A stretch of DNA of 64,000 nt from Mycolicibacterium rhodesiae NBB3 (GTDB lineage: Bacteria > Actinomycetota > Actinomycetes > Mycobacteriales > Mycobacteriaceae): assembly GCF_000230895.2 (NCBI RefSeq), contig NC_016604.1:4836001-4900000 (forward strand). The letters run 5' to 3'. This document shows, in pieces, positions 31,648-40,154 of this stretch (position 1 is the first letter of the stretch; each line of letters starts with the position of its first letter). Both the position numbers and the translations under genes were made by a program. The notes under the pieces were generated by a model. The model was not told the DNA's origin and ran no database searches. It saw only the letters and a program-made list of their open reading frames with translations.

Positions 31648-33978
31648 GTGGCGAAGACCAAGACCCGCACCTCAGGCCGCGTCAGCAATCGGTTCTGGCG
31701 CATGCTCGGCGCGAGCACCGACAGAGATCAGGCGTCGTCGATGTCGCAGGTTCGCGACTCGGCAGATTTCGACGACAAGGCTGCCGACCTCGATGACGAG
31801 GAACTGCGCAAGGCCGCCGAGCTGCTGAACCTCGACGACCTCGCCGACTCTGACGACATCCCGCAGTTCCTGGCGATCGCACGGGAGGCGTCCAAACGGA
31901 CCACCACACTGCGGCCGTTCGACGTACAGCTGCAGGCGGCACTGCGGATGCTGGCAGGCGACGTCGTCGAGATGGCCACCGGTGAGGGCAAGACCCTGTC
32001 GGGTGCGATCGCCGCGGCCGGCTATGCGATCGGCGGCCGTCGCGTCCACGTCATCACCATCAACGACTACCTCGCACGCCGCGACGCCGAATGGATGGGC
32101 CCGCTTCTGGAGGCGCTCGGTCTGACCGTCGGCTTCGTCACCTCCGACTCGACACCGGACGAGCGGCGCAACGCCTACAAATGCGATGTCACCTATGGTT
32201 CGGTCAACGAGATCGGCTTCGACGTACTGCGCGACCAGCTGGTCACCGACGTGGCCGACCTGGTGTCGCCGAACCCCGATGTCGCGCTGATCGACGAGGC
32301 CGACTCGGTCCTCGTCGACGAGGCGCTGGTGCCGCTGGTGCTGGCGGGCACCACGCACCGCGAAACACCGAGGGTCGAACTCATCAAGATGGTCGGCGAG
32401 CTGACCGAGGGCAAAGACTTCGAGACCGACTCCGACAGTCGCAACGTGCACCTCACCGAGACCGGGGCGCGGAAGCTGGAGGCCAAGCTCGGCGGCATCG
32501 ACCTGTACTCGGAGGACCATGTCGGCACCACCCTCACCGAGATCAACGTCGCTTTGCACGCCCACGTACTTCTGCAACGCGATGTGCACTACATCGTTCG
32601 TGACGGCGCGGTGCACCTCATCAACTCCTCCCGTGGCCGCATCGCGCAGTTGCAGCGCTGGCCGGATGGACTACAGGCCGCGGTGGAGGCCAAGGAGGGC
32701 ATTGAGACGACCGAGACCGGCGAGGTCCTTGACACGATCACCGTGCAGGGATTGATCAATCGGTACCCGACGGTATGCGGGATGACCGGCACCGCTTTGG
32801 CGGCGGGCGAGCAGCTGCGCCAGTTCTACAAGCTCGGGGTATCGCCGATCCCGCCGAACAAGCCCAACATTCGCGAGGACGAGGTCGACCGGGTGTACGT
32901 CACCGCGGCCGCCAAGAACGACGCGATCGTCGAGCACATCATCGAGGTGCACAAGACAAAGCAGCCGGTGCTGGTCGGCACCCGCGACGTCGCCGAATCC
33001 GAGGACCTGCACGAGCGGCTGGTCAAGGCGGGGGTGCCTGCTGTCGTGCTCAACGCGAAGAACGACGCCGAGGAAGCCGCCGTCATCGCCGAGGCGGGCA
33101 CGCTCGGATCAGTGACGGTGTCCACGCAGATGGCCGGCCGCGGCACCGACATCCGGCTCGGCGGGTCCGACGAAGCCGACCACTCCGTCCATAAGAAAAA
33201 GGTCGCCGACCTGGGCGGCCTGCACGTCATCGGCACCGGACGTCACAAGACCCAACGGCTGGACAATCAGCTGCGCGGGCGCGCCGGTCGTCAGGGCGAC
33301 CCGGGATCGTCGGTGTTCTTCTCCAGTTGGGAAGACGATCTCGTCGCCGCTCATTTGGATGCGAGCAAGCTGTCGATGCAGACCGACGAGGACGGTCGGG
33401 TCGTCAATCCCCGCGCAGCCAGCCAACTCGACCACGCACAGCGCATCGCCGAAGGGCACCTGCTGGAGGTGCACTCCCAAACGTGGCGCTACAACCAGCT
33501 GATCGCCCAGCAGCGCGCCATCCTGGTGGAGCGCCGTAACACGCTGCTGCGCAGGCCGACCGCGCGGGACGAGCTGCGGGAGCTGTCGCCCGACCGCTAC
33601 GAGGCGCTGGCAGAGGAGATCGGTGAGGAGAAGCTGGAGAACATCTGCCGGCTGATCATGCTGTATCACCTGGACCGTGGATGGGCCGACCACCTGGCAT
33701 TTCTGGCCGACATTCGCGAGAGCATCCACCTGCGGGCGCTCGGCAGGCAGAACCCCCTCGATGAGTTCCACCGGATGGCCGTCGACGCATTCGCCTCGCT
33801 GGCCGCCGATGCGATCGAGGCCGCGCAACAGACTTTCGACACCGCCGCGTCCATCGAGGACGAGCCCGGTATCGACCTGTCCAAGCTCGCCCGGCCGACC
33901 TCCACGTGGACATATATGGTGCACGACAACCCGCTCTCAGATGACTCGGCGCTGAATCTGCCGGGGGTATTCCGCTAG
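31648..33978 (+). CDS. secA2: accessory preprotein translocase ATPase SecA2
   Basis: This 776-aa ATPase of the accessory SecA2 export pathway powers secretion of a small set of proteins in mycobacteria. It shows TGEGKT (111-116), the DEAD-like LIDEADSVLVDEALVPL, STQMAGRGTDIRLGG and QLRGRAGRQGDPGSSVFF. It lacks the C-terminal linker and zinc-binding domain of housekeeping SecA, and is shorter, as expected for SecA2. GTG 31648 (VAKTKTRTSGRVSNRFWRML) matches the family N terminus better than codon 31618. It lies 9 bp from pgsA2 and likely heads a transcript that runs on toward gcvH. Confidence 0.96.
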   Translation: MAKTKTRTSGRVSNRFWRMLGASTDRDQASSMSQVRDSADFDDKAADLDDEELRKAAELLNLDDLADSDDIPQFLAIAREASKRTTTLRPFDVQLQAALRMLAGDVVEMATGEGKTLSGAIAAAGYAIGGRRVHVITINDYLARRDAEWMGPLLEALGLTVGFVTSDSTPDERRNAYKCDVTYGSVNEIGFDVLRDQLVTDVADLVSPNPDVALIDEADSVLVDEALVPLVLAGTTHRETPRVELIKMVGELTEGKDFETDSDSRNVHLTETGARKLEAKLGGIDLYSEDHVGTTLTEINVALHAHVLLQRDVHYIVRDGAVHLINSSRGRIAQLQRWPDGLQAAVEAKEGIETTETGEVLDTITVQGLINRYPTVCGMTGTALAAGEQLRQFYKLGVSPIPPNKPNIREDEVDRVYVTAAAKNDAIVEHIIEVHKTKQPVLVGTRDVAESEDLHERLVKAGVPAVVLNAKNDAEEAAVIAEAGTLGSVTVSTQMAGRGTDIRLGGSDEADHSVHKKKVADLGGLHVIGTGRHKTQRLDNQLRGRAGRQGDPGSSVFFSSWEDDLVAAHLDASKLSMQTDEDGRVVNPRAASQLDHAQRIAEGHLLEVHSQTWRYNQLIAQQRAILVERRNTLLRRPTARDELRELSPDRYEALAEEIGEEKLENICRLIMLYHLDRGWADHLAFLADIRESIHLRALGRQNPLDEFHRMAVDAFASLAADAIEAAQQTFDTAASIEDEPGIDLSKLARPTSTWTYMVHDNPLSDDSALNLPGVFR

Positions 33979-33987
33979 GTTCTAGCC

Positions 33988-34611
33988 ATGCAGGAGCCGC
34001 GTAGTCGGCGACATCAGACAGGGGTGCCGCCAGCGTCTGAATCTCGGGTGCTGACGGTTCCCAACGTGCTCAGCGCGCTGCGCCTGGTCTTGGTGCCCGT
34101 GTTCCTCTGGCTGCTGCTGGTCGTGCATGCCAACGCGTGGGCGGTGGCCGTGCTCATGTTCAGTGGGTTCTCGGACTGGGCCGACGGCAAGATCGCGCGA
34201 CTGGTCGACAATCAGTCGTCGCGACTCGGGGAACTACTGGACCCCGCCGTCGACCGCATCTACATGGTGGTCGTCCCCGTCGCATTGGCCATTCACGGGT
34301 CGGTGCCCTGGTGGATCGTGCTGACCTTGCTCGGACGCGACGTGGTGCTCGCGGCCACGCTGCCCTTGTTGCGCAGCCGGGGGCTGACCGCGCTGCCCGT
34401 CACCTATATCGGTAAGGCAGCGACCTTCGCGCTGATGTCCGGCTTCCCCCTGGTGTTGCTCGGGCAGTGGGATGCGTTGTGGAGCCGGGTTGTCCTCGCA
34501 TGCGGGTGGGCGTTCTTGATCTGGGGTCTGGCGATGTACCTATGGTCGGGCGTGCTGTATCTGATCCAGGTGTCGATGGTGATGCGCCGCATGCCCAGGG
34601 CAGCGCGTTGA
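33988..34611 (+). CDS. pgsA2: CDP-alcohol phosphatidyltransferase
   Basis: This 207-aa integral membrane enzyme has the CDP-alcohol phosphotransferase motif: D63, D66-G67, A70-R71, G81, D85 and D89 (DWADGKIARLVD...GELLDPAVD), which binds the divalent metals and CDP-lipid. About six hydrophobic helices follow. The family makes phosphatidylglycerophosphate, cardiolipin or related lipids; the precise product of the mycobacterial PgsA2 form is not settled. It is tightly placed between secA2 and a DUF881 gene. Confidence 0.92.
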   Translation: MQEPRSRRHQTGVPPASESRVLTVPNVLSALRLVLVPVFLWLLLVVHANAWAVAVLMFSGFSDWADGKIARLVDNQSSRLGELLDPAVDRIYMVVVPVALAIHGSVPWWIVLTLLGRDVVLAATLPLLRSRGLTALPVTYIGKAATFALMSGFPLVLLGQWDALWSRVVLACGWAFLIWGLAMYLWSGVLYLIQVSMVMRRMPRAAR

Positions 34612-34629
34612 GGATCCGGAGGTGGTGAG

Positions 34630-35529
34630 ATGACCTCCCTCGGCGGCTACGACCCGGAAGCCGGCCGCCGTGCCCATGAGGCGAACAGGCCGACCCTGAT
34701 TCCGGTGCCCGGCTTGCTGCGTTCCCTGCTGTCGGACCATCTGGACCCTGGCTATCAGGCGGCGGCCGACGCGAAAGAGCAGGGAAAACAGCGGAAGTCG
34801 TGGCAGTCGTGGGCGTGGCAGATCGCAGGTGCGGTCCTGATCGCGACGGTATTCGTCGCTGCAGTCGCCCAGGCCCGGACGACCGCGCCCGGTGTGCGCG
34901 AGCAGCAGCACGTCCTCTCCGGCAGCGTGCGCTCGGCGGAGGCCGACGTGTCGGACGTTTCGGCCCGGCGAAACGACCTGGCGGAGCAGGTGGACAGCGA
35001 ACGGCGCCAGCGCCTCGAAGGGGACGTACGCGGTCAACTGCTGCTGGGCAAGCTCGACGAGGCGAATTTCGCCGCGGCAGCCACCCCAGTGATCGGACCC
35101 GGCCTGCAGATCACGGTCACGGATCCGGGGATGTCGGCCGATCTCAGCGACGTCTCGAAGGAGCGTCTGCCTGGAAGCCAACAGGTGATCCTCGACCGTG
35201 ACCTGCAACAGGTGGTGAACTCGCTGTGGGTCAGCGGCGCCGAGGCGGTTTCGGTCGGCGGTGTGCGAATAGGGCCGAACGTGACCATCCGACAGGCGGG
35301 CGGGGGCATCCTGGTCGACAATCAACCGATCAGCAGCCCCTACGTCATCCTCGCGATCGGACCGCCGCACTCGGTGCAGGACGTCTTCGAGCGCAGTCCG
35401 GGTGTGCAACGTCTGCGGCTGCTCGAGGGCTCTTATGGTGTGGGAGTCAACGTGAGTACATCCGAGGCACTCACCCTGCCGGCCAGTCCTGTGCGGGATG
35501 TCAACTTCGCCAGGGAGATTGGACAGTGA
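34630..35529 (+). CDS. DUF881 membrane-anchored protein (Rv1823-like)
   Basis: This 299-aa protein has a cytosolic N-terminal tail of ~60 residues, one membrane helix (about 62-82: WAWQIAGAVLIATVFVAAVA), a heptad-rich coiled segment (about 90-130) and the DUF881 domain (VIGPGLQITVTDPG, LQQVVNSLWVSGAEAVSVGGVRI). ATG 34630 has a strong GGAGGTGG upstream. Paired DUF881 genes flanking a small basic protein are conserved in actinobacteria and other Gram-positives and have been linked to division and envelope functions. The molecular role is unknown. Confidence 0.88.
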   Translation: MTSLGGYDPEAGRRAHEANRPTLIPVPGLLRSLLSDHLDPGYQAAADAKEQGKQRKSWQSWAWQIAGAVLIATVFVAAVAQARTTAPGVREQQHVLSGSVRSAEADVSDVSARRNDLAEQVDSERRQRLEGDVRGQLLLGKLDEANFAAAATPVIGPGLQITVTDPGMSADLSDVSKERLPGSQQVILDRDLQQVVNSLWVSGAEAVSVGGVRIGPNVTIRQAGGGILVDNQPISSPYVILAIGPPHSVQDVFERSPGVQRLRLLEGSYGVGVNVSTSEALTLPASPVRDVNFAREIGQ

Positions 35530-35551
35530 CCGAAAGATTGAAGCCACACAC

Positions 35552-35884
35552 ATGATCGGAATCGCCGCACTTGTCATCGGCATCGTGTTGGGGTTGGTGT
35601 TTCACCCGGAGGTGCCCGAGTTCGTCCAGCCGTACCTGCCGATCGCCGTCGTCGCCGCGCTCGACGCCGTGTTCGGCGGGCTGCGGGCCTACTTGGAACG
35701 CATCTTCGACTCGAAGGTGTTCGTGGTGTCCTTCGTGTTCAACGTGTTGGTTGCGGCGCTGATCGTCTATCTCGGTGACCAGCTCGGTGTCGGCACCCAG
35801 CTGTCAACGGCCATCATCGTCGTGCTGGGCATCCGGATCTTCGGAAACGCAGCTGCCTTGCGGCGCAGACTGTTCGGCGCGTGA
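35552..35884 (+). CDS. small basic protein Sbp (DUF1290), Rv1824-like
   Basis: This 110-aa membrane protein has three hydrophobic helices and the family core FHPEVPEFVQPYLPIAVVAALDAVFGGLRAYLERIFDSKVFVVSF. Orthologues called Sbp are found near division genes in Gram-positives. ATG 35552 is internal to a longer frame starting at 35498, and the N-terminal MIGIAALVIGIVLG is the natural first helix. It lies between two DUF881 genes 22 and 7 bp away. Confidence 0.9.
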   Translation: MIGIAALVIGIVLGLVFHPEVPEFVQPYLPIAVVAALDAVFGGLRAYLERIFDSKVFVVSFVFNVLVAALIVYLGDQLGVGTQLSTAIIVVLGIRIFGNAAALRRRLFGA

Positions 35885-35891
35885 CTTAGCC

Positions 35892-36713
35892 GTGAGCGAC
35901 GAGTCGCCGCCACCACCGGCCGAGCCCGACGAGCACGGCCGCCACGAACTGCCGCCCGATGCGCCGCGCCCCGAAATCGGCGACCTGCATCGCAGCGGTA
36001 TCGCAGGTGTCCTGCAGCGCGGCCGGTCGCAGATCGTCTTCGGTGCTCTGGCGATGGTGCTGTGTGTGTTGCTGGGTCTGGCGATCATCACCCAGGTGCG
36101 CCAAACCGAATCGGGCGATTCGCTGGAGACCGCCCGCCCCGCCGATCTCCTGATTCTGCTGGACTCGTTGCAGCAACGTGAGGCCGCGCTGAACACCGAA
36201 GTAGCCGACCTGCAACGCACGTTGGCGCAACTTCAGGCGTCCGGAAGCAGCGATCAGGCGGCGATCGAGAACGCACAGGCCCGGCTGGCCGCACTGTCGA
36301 TTCTGATCGGCACCGTGCCCGCGACGGGACCGGGCGTGACGCTGACCATCACCGACACCACCCCCGGCGTGCCTGCCGAGACGATGCTCGATGTGATCAA
36401 TGAGCTGCGCAACGCCGGCGCCGAAGCCATGGAGATTCGCGGCGGCGGCTCGGCGGTGCGGGTGGGGCTGGACACCTGGGTCGCCGGTGCTCCCGGCGCG
36501 CTGGTCTCCGACAGCGTCACCCTCAACCCGCCGTATTCGGTTCTGGCGATTGGCGATCCGCCGACCCTGGCCGCGGCGATGAACATTCCCGGCGGCGCGA
36601 TGGACAGCGTCGAACGGGTCGGCGGCACGATGACGGTGCAGCAGGCCGACCGGGTGGACGTCACCGCCTTGCGGCAACCGAAACCTCGCCAATACGCTCA
36701 GCCAGTCAAGTGA
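35892..36713 (+). CDS. DUF881 membrane-anchored protein (Rv1825-like)
   Basis: This 273-aa second DUF881 protein has a Pro/Glu-rich cytosolic tail (1-45), a membrane helix (about 50-72: IVFGALAMVLCVLLGLAIITQV), a coiled coil (DLLILLDSLQQREAALNTEVADLQRTLAQLQ) and the DUF881 fold (ATGPGVTLTITDT, NELRNAGAEAMEIRGGGSAVRVG). GTG 35892 lies 7 bp after sbp. The two DUF881 proteins share layout and probably act together at the membrane. The following 67 bp carry a duplicated 24-bp palindromic unit. Confidence 0.88.
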   Translation: MSDESPPPPAEPDEHGRHELPPDAPRPEIGDLHRSGIAGVLQRGRSQIVFGALAMVLCVLLGLAIITQVRQTESGDSLETARPADLLILLDSLQQREAALNTEVADLQRTLAQLQASGSSDQAAIENAQARLAALSILIGTVPATGPGVTLTITDTTPGVPAETMLDVINELRNAGAEAMEIRGGGSAVRVGLDTWVAGAPGALVSDSVTLNPPYSVLAIGDPPTLAAAMNIPGGAMDSVERVGGTMTVQQADRVDVTALRQPKPRQYAQPVK

Positions 36714-36721
36714 GATGAGAA

Positions 36722-36769
36722 CGCCGCGGTGAACCGCGAGAAGACCGCCGCGGTGAACCGCGAGAAGAC
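36722..36769. repeat. two tandem 24-bp units with palindromic core, upstream of gcvH
   Basis: Two identical 24-bp units (36722-36745 and 36746-36769) each contain CGCGGTGAACCGCG, a perfect 6-bp inverted repeat with a GA spacer. They end 11 bp before the gcvH start and so include or abut its ribosome-binding region (GAGGAGC). Confidence 0.85.
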
Positions 36770-36780
36770 CGAGGAGCGCC

Positions 36781-37176
36781 GTGAGCGAAATCCGAGCCGA
36801 CCTGTATTACACCGAGGAACACGAGTGGGTTCAGCGCACCGGCGATGACACCGTCCGCGTCGGTATCACCGACTACGCCCAGTCCGCGCTGGGCGACGTG
36901 GTTTTCGTGCAGTTGCCCGACGTCGGTGCCGAGGTGGCGGCGGGCGAGTCGTTCGGTGAGGTGGAATCAACGAAGTCGGTGTCCGACCTTTACGCACCCG
37001 TCAGCGCGAAAGTGGTTGCGGTCAACGGTGATCTGGAGGGAAACCCGCAGCTGGTCAACTCCGATCCCTACGGCGGCGGTTGGCTGCTCGACCTCCAGGT
37101 CGAAGCGGGTGCGCTGGCGGACGGTCTCGGCAAGCTCCTGGACGCCGATGGCTACCGCGCCACCGTGTCCGAATGA
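36781..37176 (+). CDS. gcvH: glycine cleavage system H protein
   Basis: This 131-aa lipoyl carrier of the glycine cleavage system shuttles the aminomethyl group between GcvP and GcvT. The lipoylated lysine is K65 in VESTKSVSDLYAPV, and the rest (YTEEHEWVQRTGDDTVRVGI...GDVVFVQLPDVG) is standard. GTG 36781 is preceded by GAGGAGC. gcvP lies 3.2 kb downstream under a glycine riboswitch; gcvT is not in the window. The start follows directly after the 24-bp tandem repeat. Confidence 0.97.
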   Translation: MSEIRADLYYTEEHEWVQRTGDDTVRVGITDYAQSALGDVVFVQLPDVGAEVAAGESFGEVESTKSVSDLYAPVSAKVVAVNGDLEGNPQLVNSDPYGGGWLLDLQVEAGALADGLGKLLDADGYRATVSE

Positions 37177-37229
37177 CGGGTTGTTAGGGTTCTGCAGACC
37201 GGATATCAACCAGAGGCGGATCCGGCGGT

Positions 37230-37251
37230 GGTGGACACAATGACGTCCACC
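37230..37251 (+). terminator. 7-bp inverted repeat between gcvH and garA
   Basis: GGTGGAC and GTCCACC flank an 8-base loop 53 bp after the gcvH stop. No T-tract follows. It could terminate the gcvH message or form an upstream structure for garA. Confidence 0.3.
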
Positions 37252-37339
37252 TCACGGTACGGTCGACACCAGGCGAATTTCGGCGCAGCGTTTGGCCTGT
37301 TTGGACTGATACGCCACAGCGGCCAGTGAGGAGCAGCGG

Positions 37340-37816
37340 GTGACGGACAAGGATCAGAATTCTGGGGCGGACCAGACGTCTGACGATCTCACCGTGGAAA
37401 CGACGTCGGTTTTCCGCGCGGACTTCCTCAACGAGTTAGACGCCCCGGCCTCGGCGGGTGCTGAAGGAGCTGTCACGGGGGTTGAAGGCCTGCCCGTGGG
37501 TTCGGCACTGCTCGTCGTCAAGCGCGGGCCCAACGCAGGATCCCGGTTCCTGCTCGACCAGCCCACCACGTCGGCGGGTCGGCACCCCGACAGCGACATC
37601 TTCCTCGATGATGTGACCGTGAGCCGTCGTCACGCCGAGTTCCGACTTGAGGGCAGTGAGTTCCAGGTCGTCGACGTCGGCAGTCTCAACGGCACGTATG
37701 TCAACCGCGAACCCGTGGACTCCGCGGTACTCGCCAACGGCGACGAAGTGCAGATCGGCAAGTTCCGTCTGGTCTTCCTCACCGGGCCCAAAAGCGACGA
37801 CAACGGCGGCGGGTAG
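37340..37816 (+). CDS. garA: FHA-domain metabolic regulator GarA
   Basis: This 158-aa forkhead-associated protein controls 2-oxoglutarate use: the unphosphorylated form inhibits the 2-oxoglutarate decarboxylase KGD and glutamate dehydrogenase and activates glutamate synthase. The N-terminal phospho-acceptor motif has T21 and T22 (VETTSVFRADF), targets of PknG and PknB in M. tuberculosis. The FHA fold is intact, with R81, S95, H98 (GRHPDSDIFLDDVTVSRRH) and N117. GTG 37340 has GAGGAG upstream. Three tandem 30-bp repeats follow the stop at once. Confidence 0.97.
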   Translation: MTDKDQNSGADQTSDDLTVETTSVFRADFLNELDAPASAGAEGAVTGVEGLPVGSALLVVKRGPNAGSRFLLDQPTTSAGRHPDSDIFLDDVTVSRRHAEFRLEGSEFQVVDVGSLNGTYVNREPVDSAVLANGDEVQIGKFRLVFLTGPKSDDNGGG

Positions 37817-37820
37817 ACGC

Positions 37821-37920
37821 CCGATGAGCGCTTGCGCGAAGAGCGTGACGCCGATGAGCGCTTGCGCGAAGAGCGTGACGCCGATGAGCGCTTGCGCGAA
37901 GAGCGTGACGCCGATGAGCG
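37821..37920. repeat. three tandem 30-bp repeats plus partial copy between garA and ftsR
   Basis: Perfect 30-bp units occupy 37821-37850, 37851-37880 and 37881-37910, followed by 10 bp of a fourth. Each unit contains GAGCGCTTGCGCGAAGAGC. The array fills nearly all of the 120-bp garA-ftsR gap. Units abut without spacers. The same motif recurs once in the monooxygenase gene (29130-29152). Confidence 0.95.
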
Positions 37921-37936
37921 CAGTCGCACCGAGTAA

Positions 37937-38677
37937 ATGAGCCAGCCCGACACCCCCGCTCTGTCTGGGATGTCGATCGGGGCTGTGCTCGACCTGCTGC
38001 GACCGGACTTCCCGGACGTGACCATTTCCAAGATTCGATTCTTGGAGGCCGAAGGACTGGTCACACCGGAGCGCACCGCGTCGGGGTATCGGCGGTTCAC
38101 CGCCTACGACTGTGCTCGTCTGCGGTTCATTCTGACCGCGCAGCGTGATCAGTATCTGCCGCTGAAGGTCATCAAAGCCCAGCTGGACGCGCAGTCGGAC
38201 GGTGAGCTGCCGCAAAGCGGATCCGCTTACGGCGTACCGCGTTTGGTCACGGTGTCTTCCGAGTTCTCAGAGGCCGCGGGCGAAGTGTCGGCGGTGGCGC
38301 CGACCCAGGTACGCCTGTCGCGCGAGGATCTGCGGCGTCGCTCGGGCGTGGACGACGAACTTCTCACTGCGCTGGTCAAGGCAGGGGTGATCACCACCGG
38401 TCCGGCCGGCTTTTTCGACGAACATTCGGTGTTGATCGCTCAATGCGCTCGCGCGCTGGCCGAGTACGGCGTCGAGCCGCGGCATCTACGGGCTTTTCGC
38501 TCGGCGGCGGACCGCCAGTCGGATTTGATCGCACAGATCGCGGGACCCGTGGTCAAGGCGGGCAAGGCGGGGGCCCGGGATCGCGCCGACGATCTGGCAC
38601 GCGAGGTCGCCGCACTGGCGATTACCTTGCACACGTCGCTCATCAAGTCGGCGGTGCGCGACGTACTCGATCGCTGA
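37937..38677 (+). CDS. ftsR: MerR-family regulator FtsR (Rv1828-like)
   Basis: This 246-aa MerR regulator has an N-terminal winged helix (SIGAVLDLLRPDFPDVTISKIRFLEAEGLVTPERTASGYRRFTAYD) and a C-terminal effector/dimer region. The corynebacterial orthologue FtsR activates ftsZ, and Rv1828 is its mycobacterial equivalent. It lies between garA and the bifunctional nuclease gene. The ATG comes 16 bp after the 30-bp repeat array, whose copy number could affect its leader. Confidence 0.92.
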   Translation: MSQPDTPALSGMSIGAVLDLLRPDFPDVTISKIRFLEAEGLVTPERTASGYRRFTAYDCARLRFILTAQRDQYLPLKVIKAQLDAQSDGELPQSGSAYGVPRLVTVSSEFSEAAGEVSAVAPTQVRLSREDLRRRSGVDDELLTALVKAGVITTGPAGFFDEHSVLIAQCARALAEYGVEPRHLRAFRSAADRQSDLIAQIAGPVVKAGKAGARDRADDLAREVAALAITLHTSLIKSAVRDVLDR

Positions 38678-38724
38678 GGATTAGACTCGTATTTTGCAGG
38701 CTTGACGGCGAAGGGCGGACACAG

Positions 38725-39219
38725 ATGGGCGAGGTTCGTGTGGTCGGCATCCGCGTGGAGCAGCCCCAGAATCAGCCCGTCTTGCTGCTGCGCGAATCCA
38801 ACGGTGACCGCTATCTGCCGATCTGGATCGGCCAGTCGGAGGCGGCGGCCATCGCGCTGGAGCAGCAGGGCGTCGAGCCGGCGCGGCCGCTGACTCACGA
38901 CTTGATTCGAGATGTCATTGGCGCGCTTGGCCATTCGCTGAAGGAGGTACGCATCGTCGACCTCCAAGAGGGCACGTTTTACGCGGATTTGATCTTCGAC
39001 CGCGATATCAAGGTGTCGGCGCGGCCGTCGGATTCGGTGGCGATCGCCTTGCGTGTCGGGGTGCCGATCTATGTCGAGGAGGCGGTGCTGGCCGAGGCTG
39101 GGCTGCTGATCCCCGACGAGAACGACGACGAGGCCACGGGTGCGGTGCGCGAGGACGAGGTCGAGAAGTTCAAGGAGTTCTTGGATTCGGTCTCACCGGA
39201 CGACTTCAAGGCCACGTAA
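38725..39219 (+). CDS. bifunctional nuclease-family protein (DUF151)
   Basis: This 164-aa protein of the BFN/DUF151 family, similar to plant bifunctional nuclease and Thermotoga TM0160, shows MGEVRVVGIRVEQPQNQPVLLLRESNGDRYLPIWIGQSEAAAIAL and the later RPLTHDLIRDVIGALG and RPSDSVAIALRVGVPIYVEEAVL. An acidic C-terminal tail follows. Nuclease activity of bacterial members is poorly established. It is placed as in M. tuberculosis (Rv1829), between two MerR regulators. ATG 38725 is internal to a longer frame that overlaps ftsR. Confidence 0.9.
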   Translation: MGEVRVVGIRVEQPQNQPVLLLRESNGDRYLPIWIGQSEAAAIALEQQGVEPARPLTHDLIRDVIGALGHSLKEVRIVDLQEGTFYADLIFDRDIKVSARPSDSVAIALRVGVPIYVEEAVLAEAGLLIPDENDDEATGAVREDEVEKFKEFLDSVSPDDFKAT

Positions 39220-39454
39220 CCCGTTTTCGACGTCCGCCTGCTGTAGGGATTTGTCACGGAAGCGTCTCGTCGACCTCGACACGCGGCGCGGGTTTCTCCA
39301 AACCTCCAAATGGGCAGCCATACTTTGTTGGTCGGACCTGCTGATGGGCAGTCGCGGGGGCGACGGAAGCGTATGCTCGACACATTGCGAGCTTGGGCAA
39401 ATGTGCTGCCATGCAGGTCATAGACGCGAGATCGACCGGCGAGAGGATTCGAAA

Positions 39455-40081
39455 GTGGGAGACACGCCACGTCAAGAGGAGTTCGATCTCTCCTCCTCTG
39501 AGAGCGATCCCGTCGAATCGGCCATCACGGTGACCAGCGCGCCCGTTCAAGGGGGTCTTTTCCCCGATGACTCGGTTCCCGACGAACTCGTCGGCTATCG
39601 CGGTCCCAGTGCCTGCCAGATCGCCGGCATCACATACCGGCAGCTGGACTACTGGGCGCGGACGTCGCTTGTGGTGCCGTCCATCCGTAGCGCAGCGGGT
39701 TCGGGCAGCCAGCGGCTCTATTCGTTCAAGGACATCCTGGTCCTCAAGATCGTCAAACGTCTGCTGGACACCGGGATCTCGCTGCACAACATCCGGGTCG
39801 CCGTCGATCACCTGCGCCAGCGAGGTGTTCGCGATTTGGCCAACATCACGCTGTTCTCCGATGGCACCACGGTTTATGAGTGCACCTCGGCCGAAGAAGT
39901 GGTCGACCTGCTGCAGGGTGGCCAGGGTGTGTTCGGCATCGCCGTATCCGGCGCGATGCGCGAGCTGACCGGTGCGATCGCCGACTTCCCAGGTGAGCGC
40001 GCTGACGGCGGTGAATCCATCGCCGCGCCCGAGGACGAACTGGCGTCCCGGCGTAAGCACCGCGACCGCAAGATCGGTTAG
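39455..40081 (+). CDS. resR: MerR-family regulator (Rv1830, ResR/McdR-like)
   Basis: This 208-aa regulator has a disordered acidic N terminus, a MerR-type winged helix at about 45-110 (GYRGPSACQIAGITYRQLDYWARTSLVVPSIRSAAGSGSQRLYSFKDILVLKIVKRLLDTGISL) and a short C-terminal domain. The M. tuberculosis orthologue Rv1830 has been linked to growth resumption after antibiotic exposure. GTG 39455 has GAGAGG 8 bp upstream. The 235-bp gap before it holds promoter-like hexamers such as TATGCT but no gene. It is followed by the glycine riboswitch. Confidence 0.88.
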   Translation: MGDTPRQEEFDLSSSESDPVESAITVTSAPVQGGLFPDDSVPDELVGYRGPSACQIAGITYRQLDYWARTSLVVPSIRSAAGSGSQRLYSFKDILVLKIVKRLLDTGISLHNIRVAVDHLRQRGVRDLANITLFSDGTTVYECTSAEEVVDLLQGGQGVFGIAVSGAMRELTGAIADFPGERADGGESIAAPEDELASRRKHRDRKIG

Positions 40082-40154
40082 TTATCGGGCGCGAGCCGGC
40101 GCGTGGGCCCAGCTCGCCGGTCTGACGTCGCATCCCGGTAGAATCGGCGGCGCA

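Noticed and set aside
37821..37920. CRISPR array
   Set aside because: The 30-bp units are directly adjacent with no spacers, and no cas genes occur in the window.
39220..39454. Small gene or structured RNA upstream of resR
   Set aside because: Only short hexamers such as TATGCT were seen; no conserved motif, ribosome site or stable fold could be supported.
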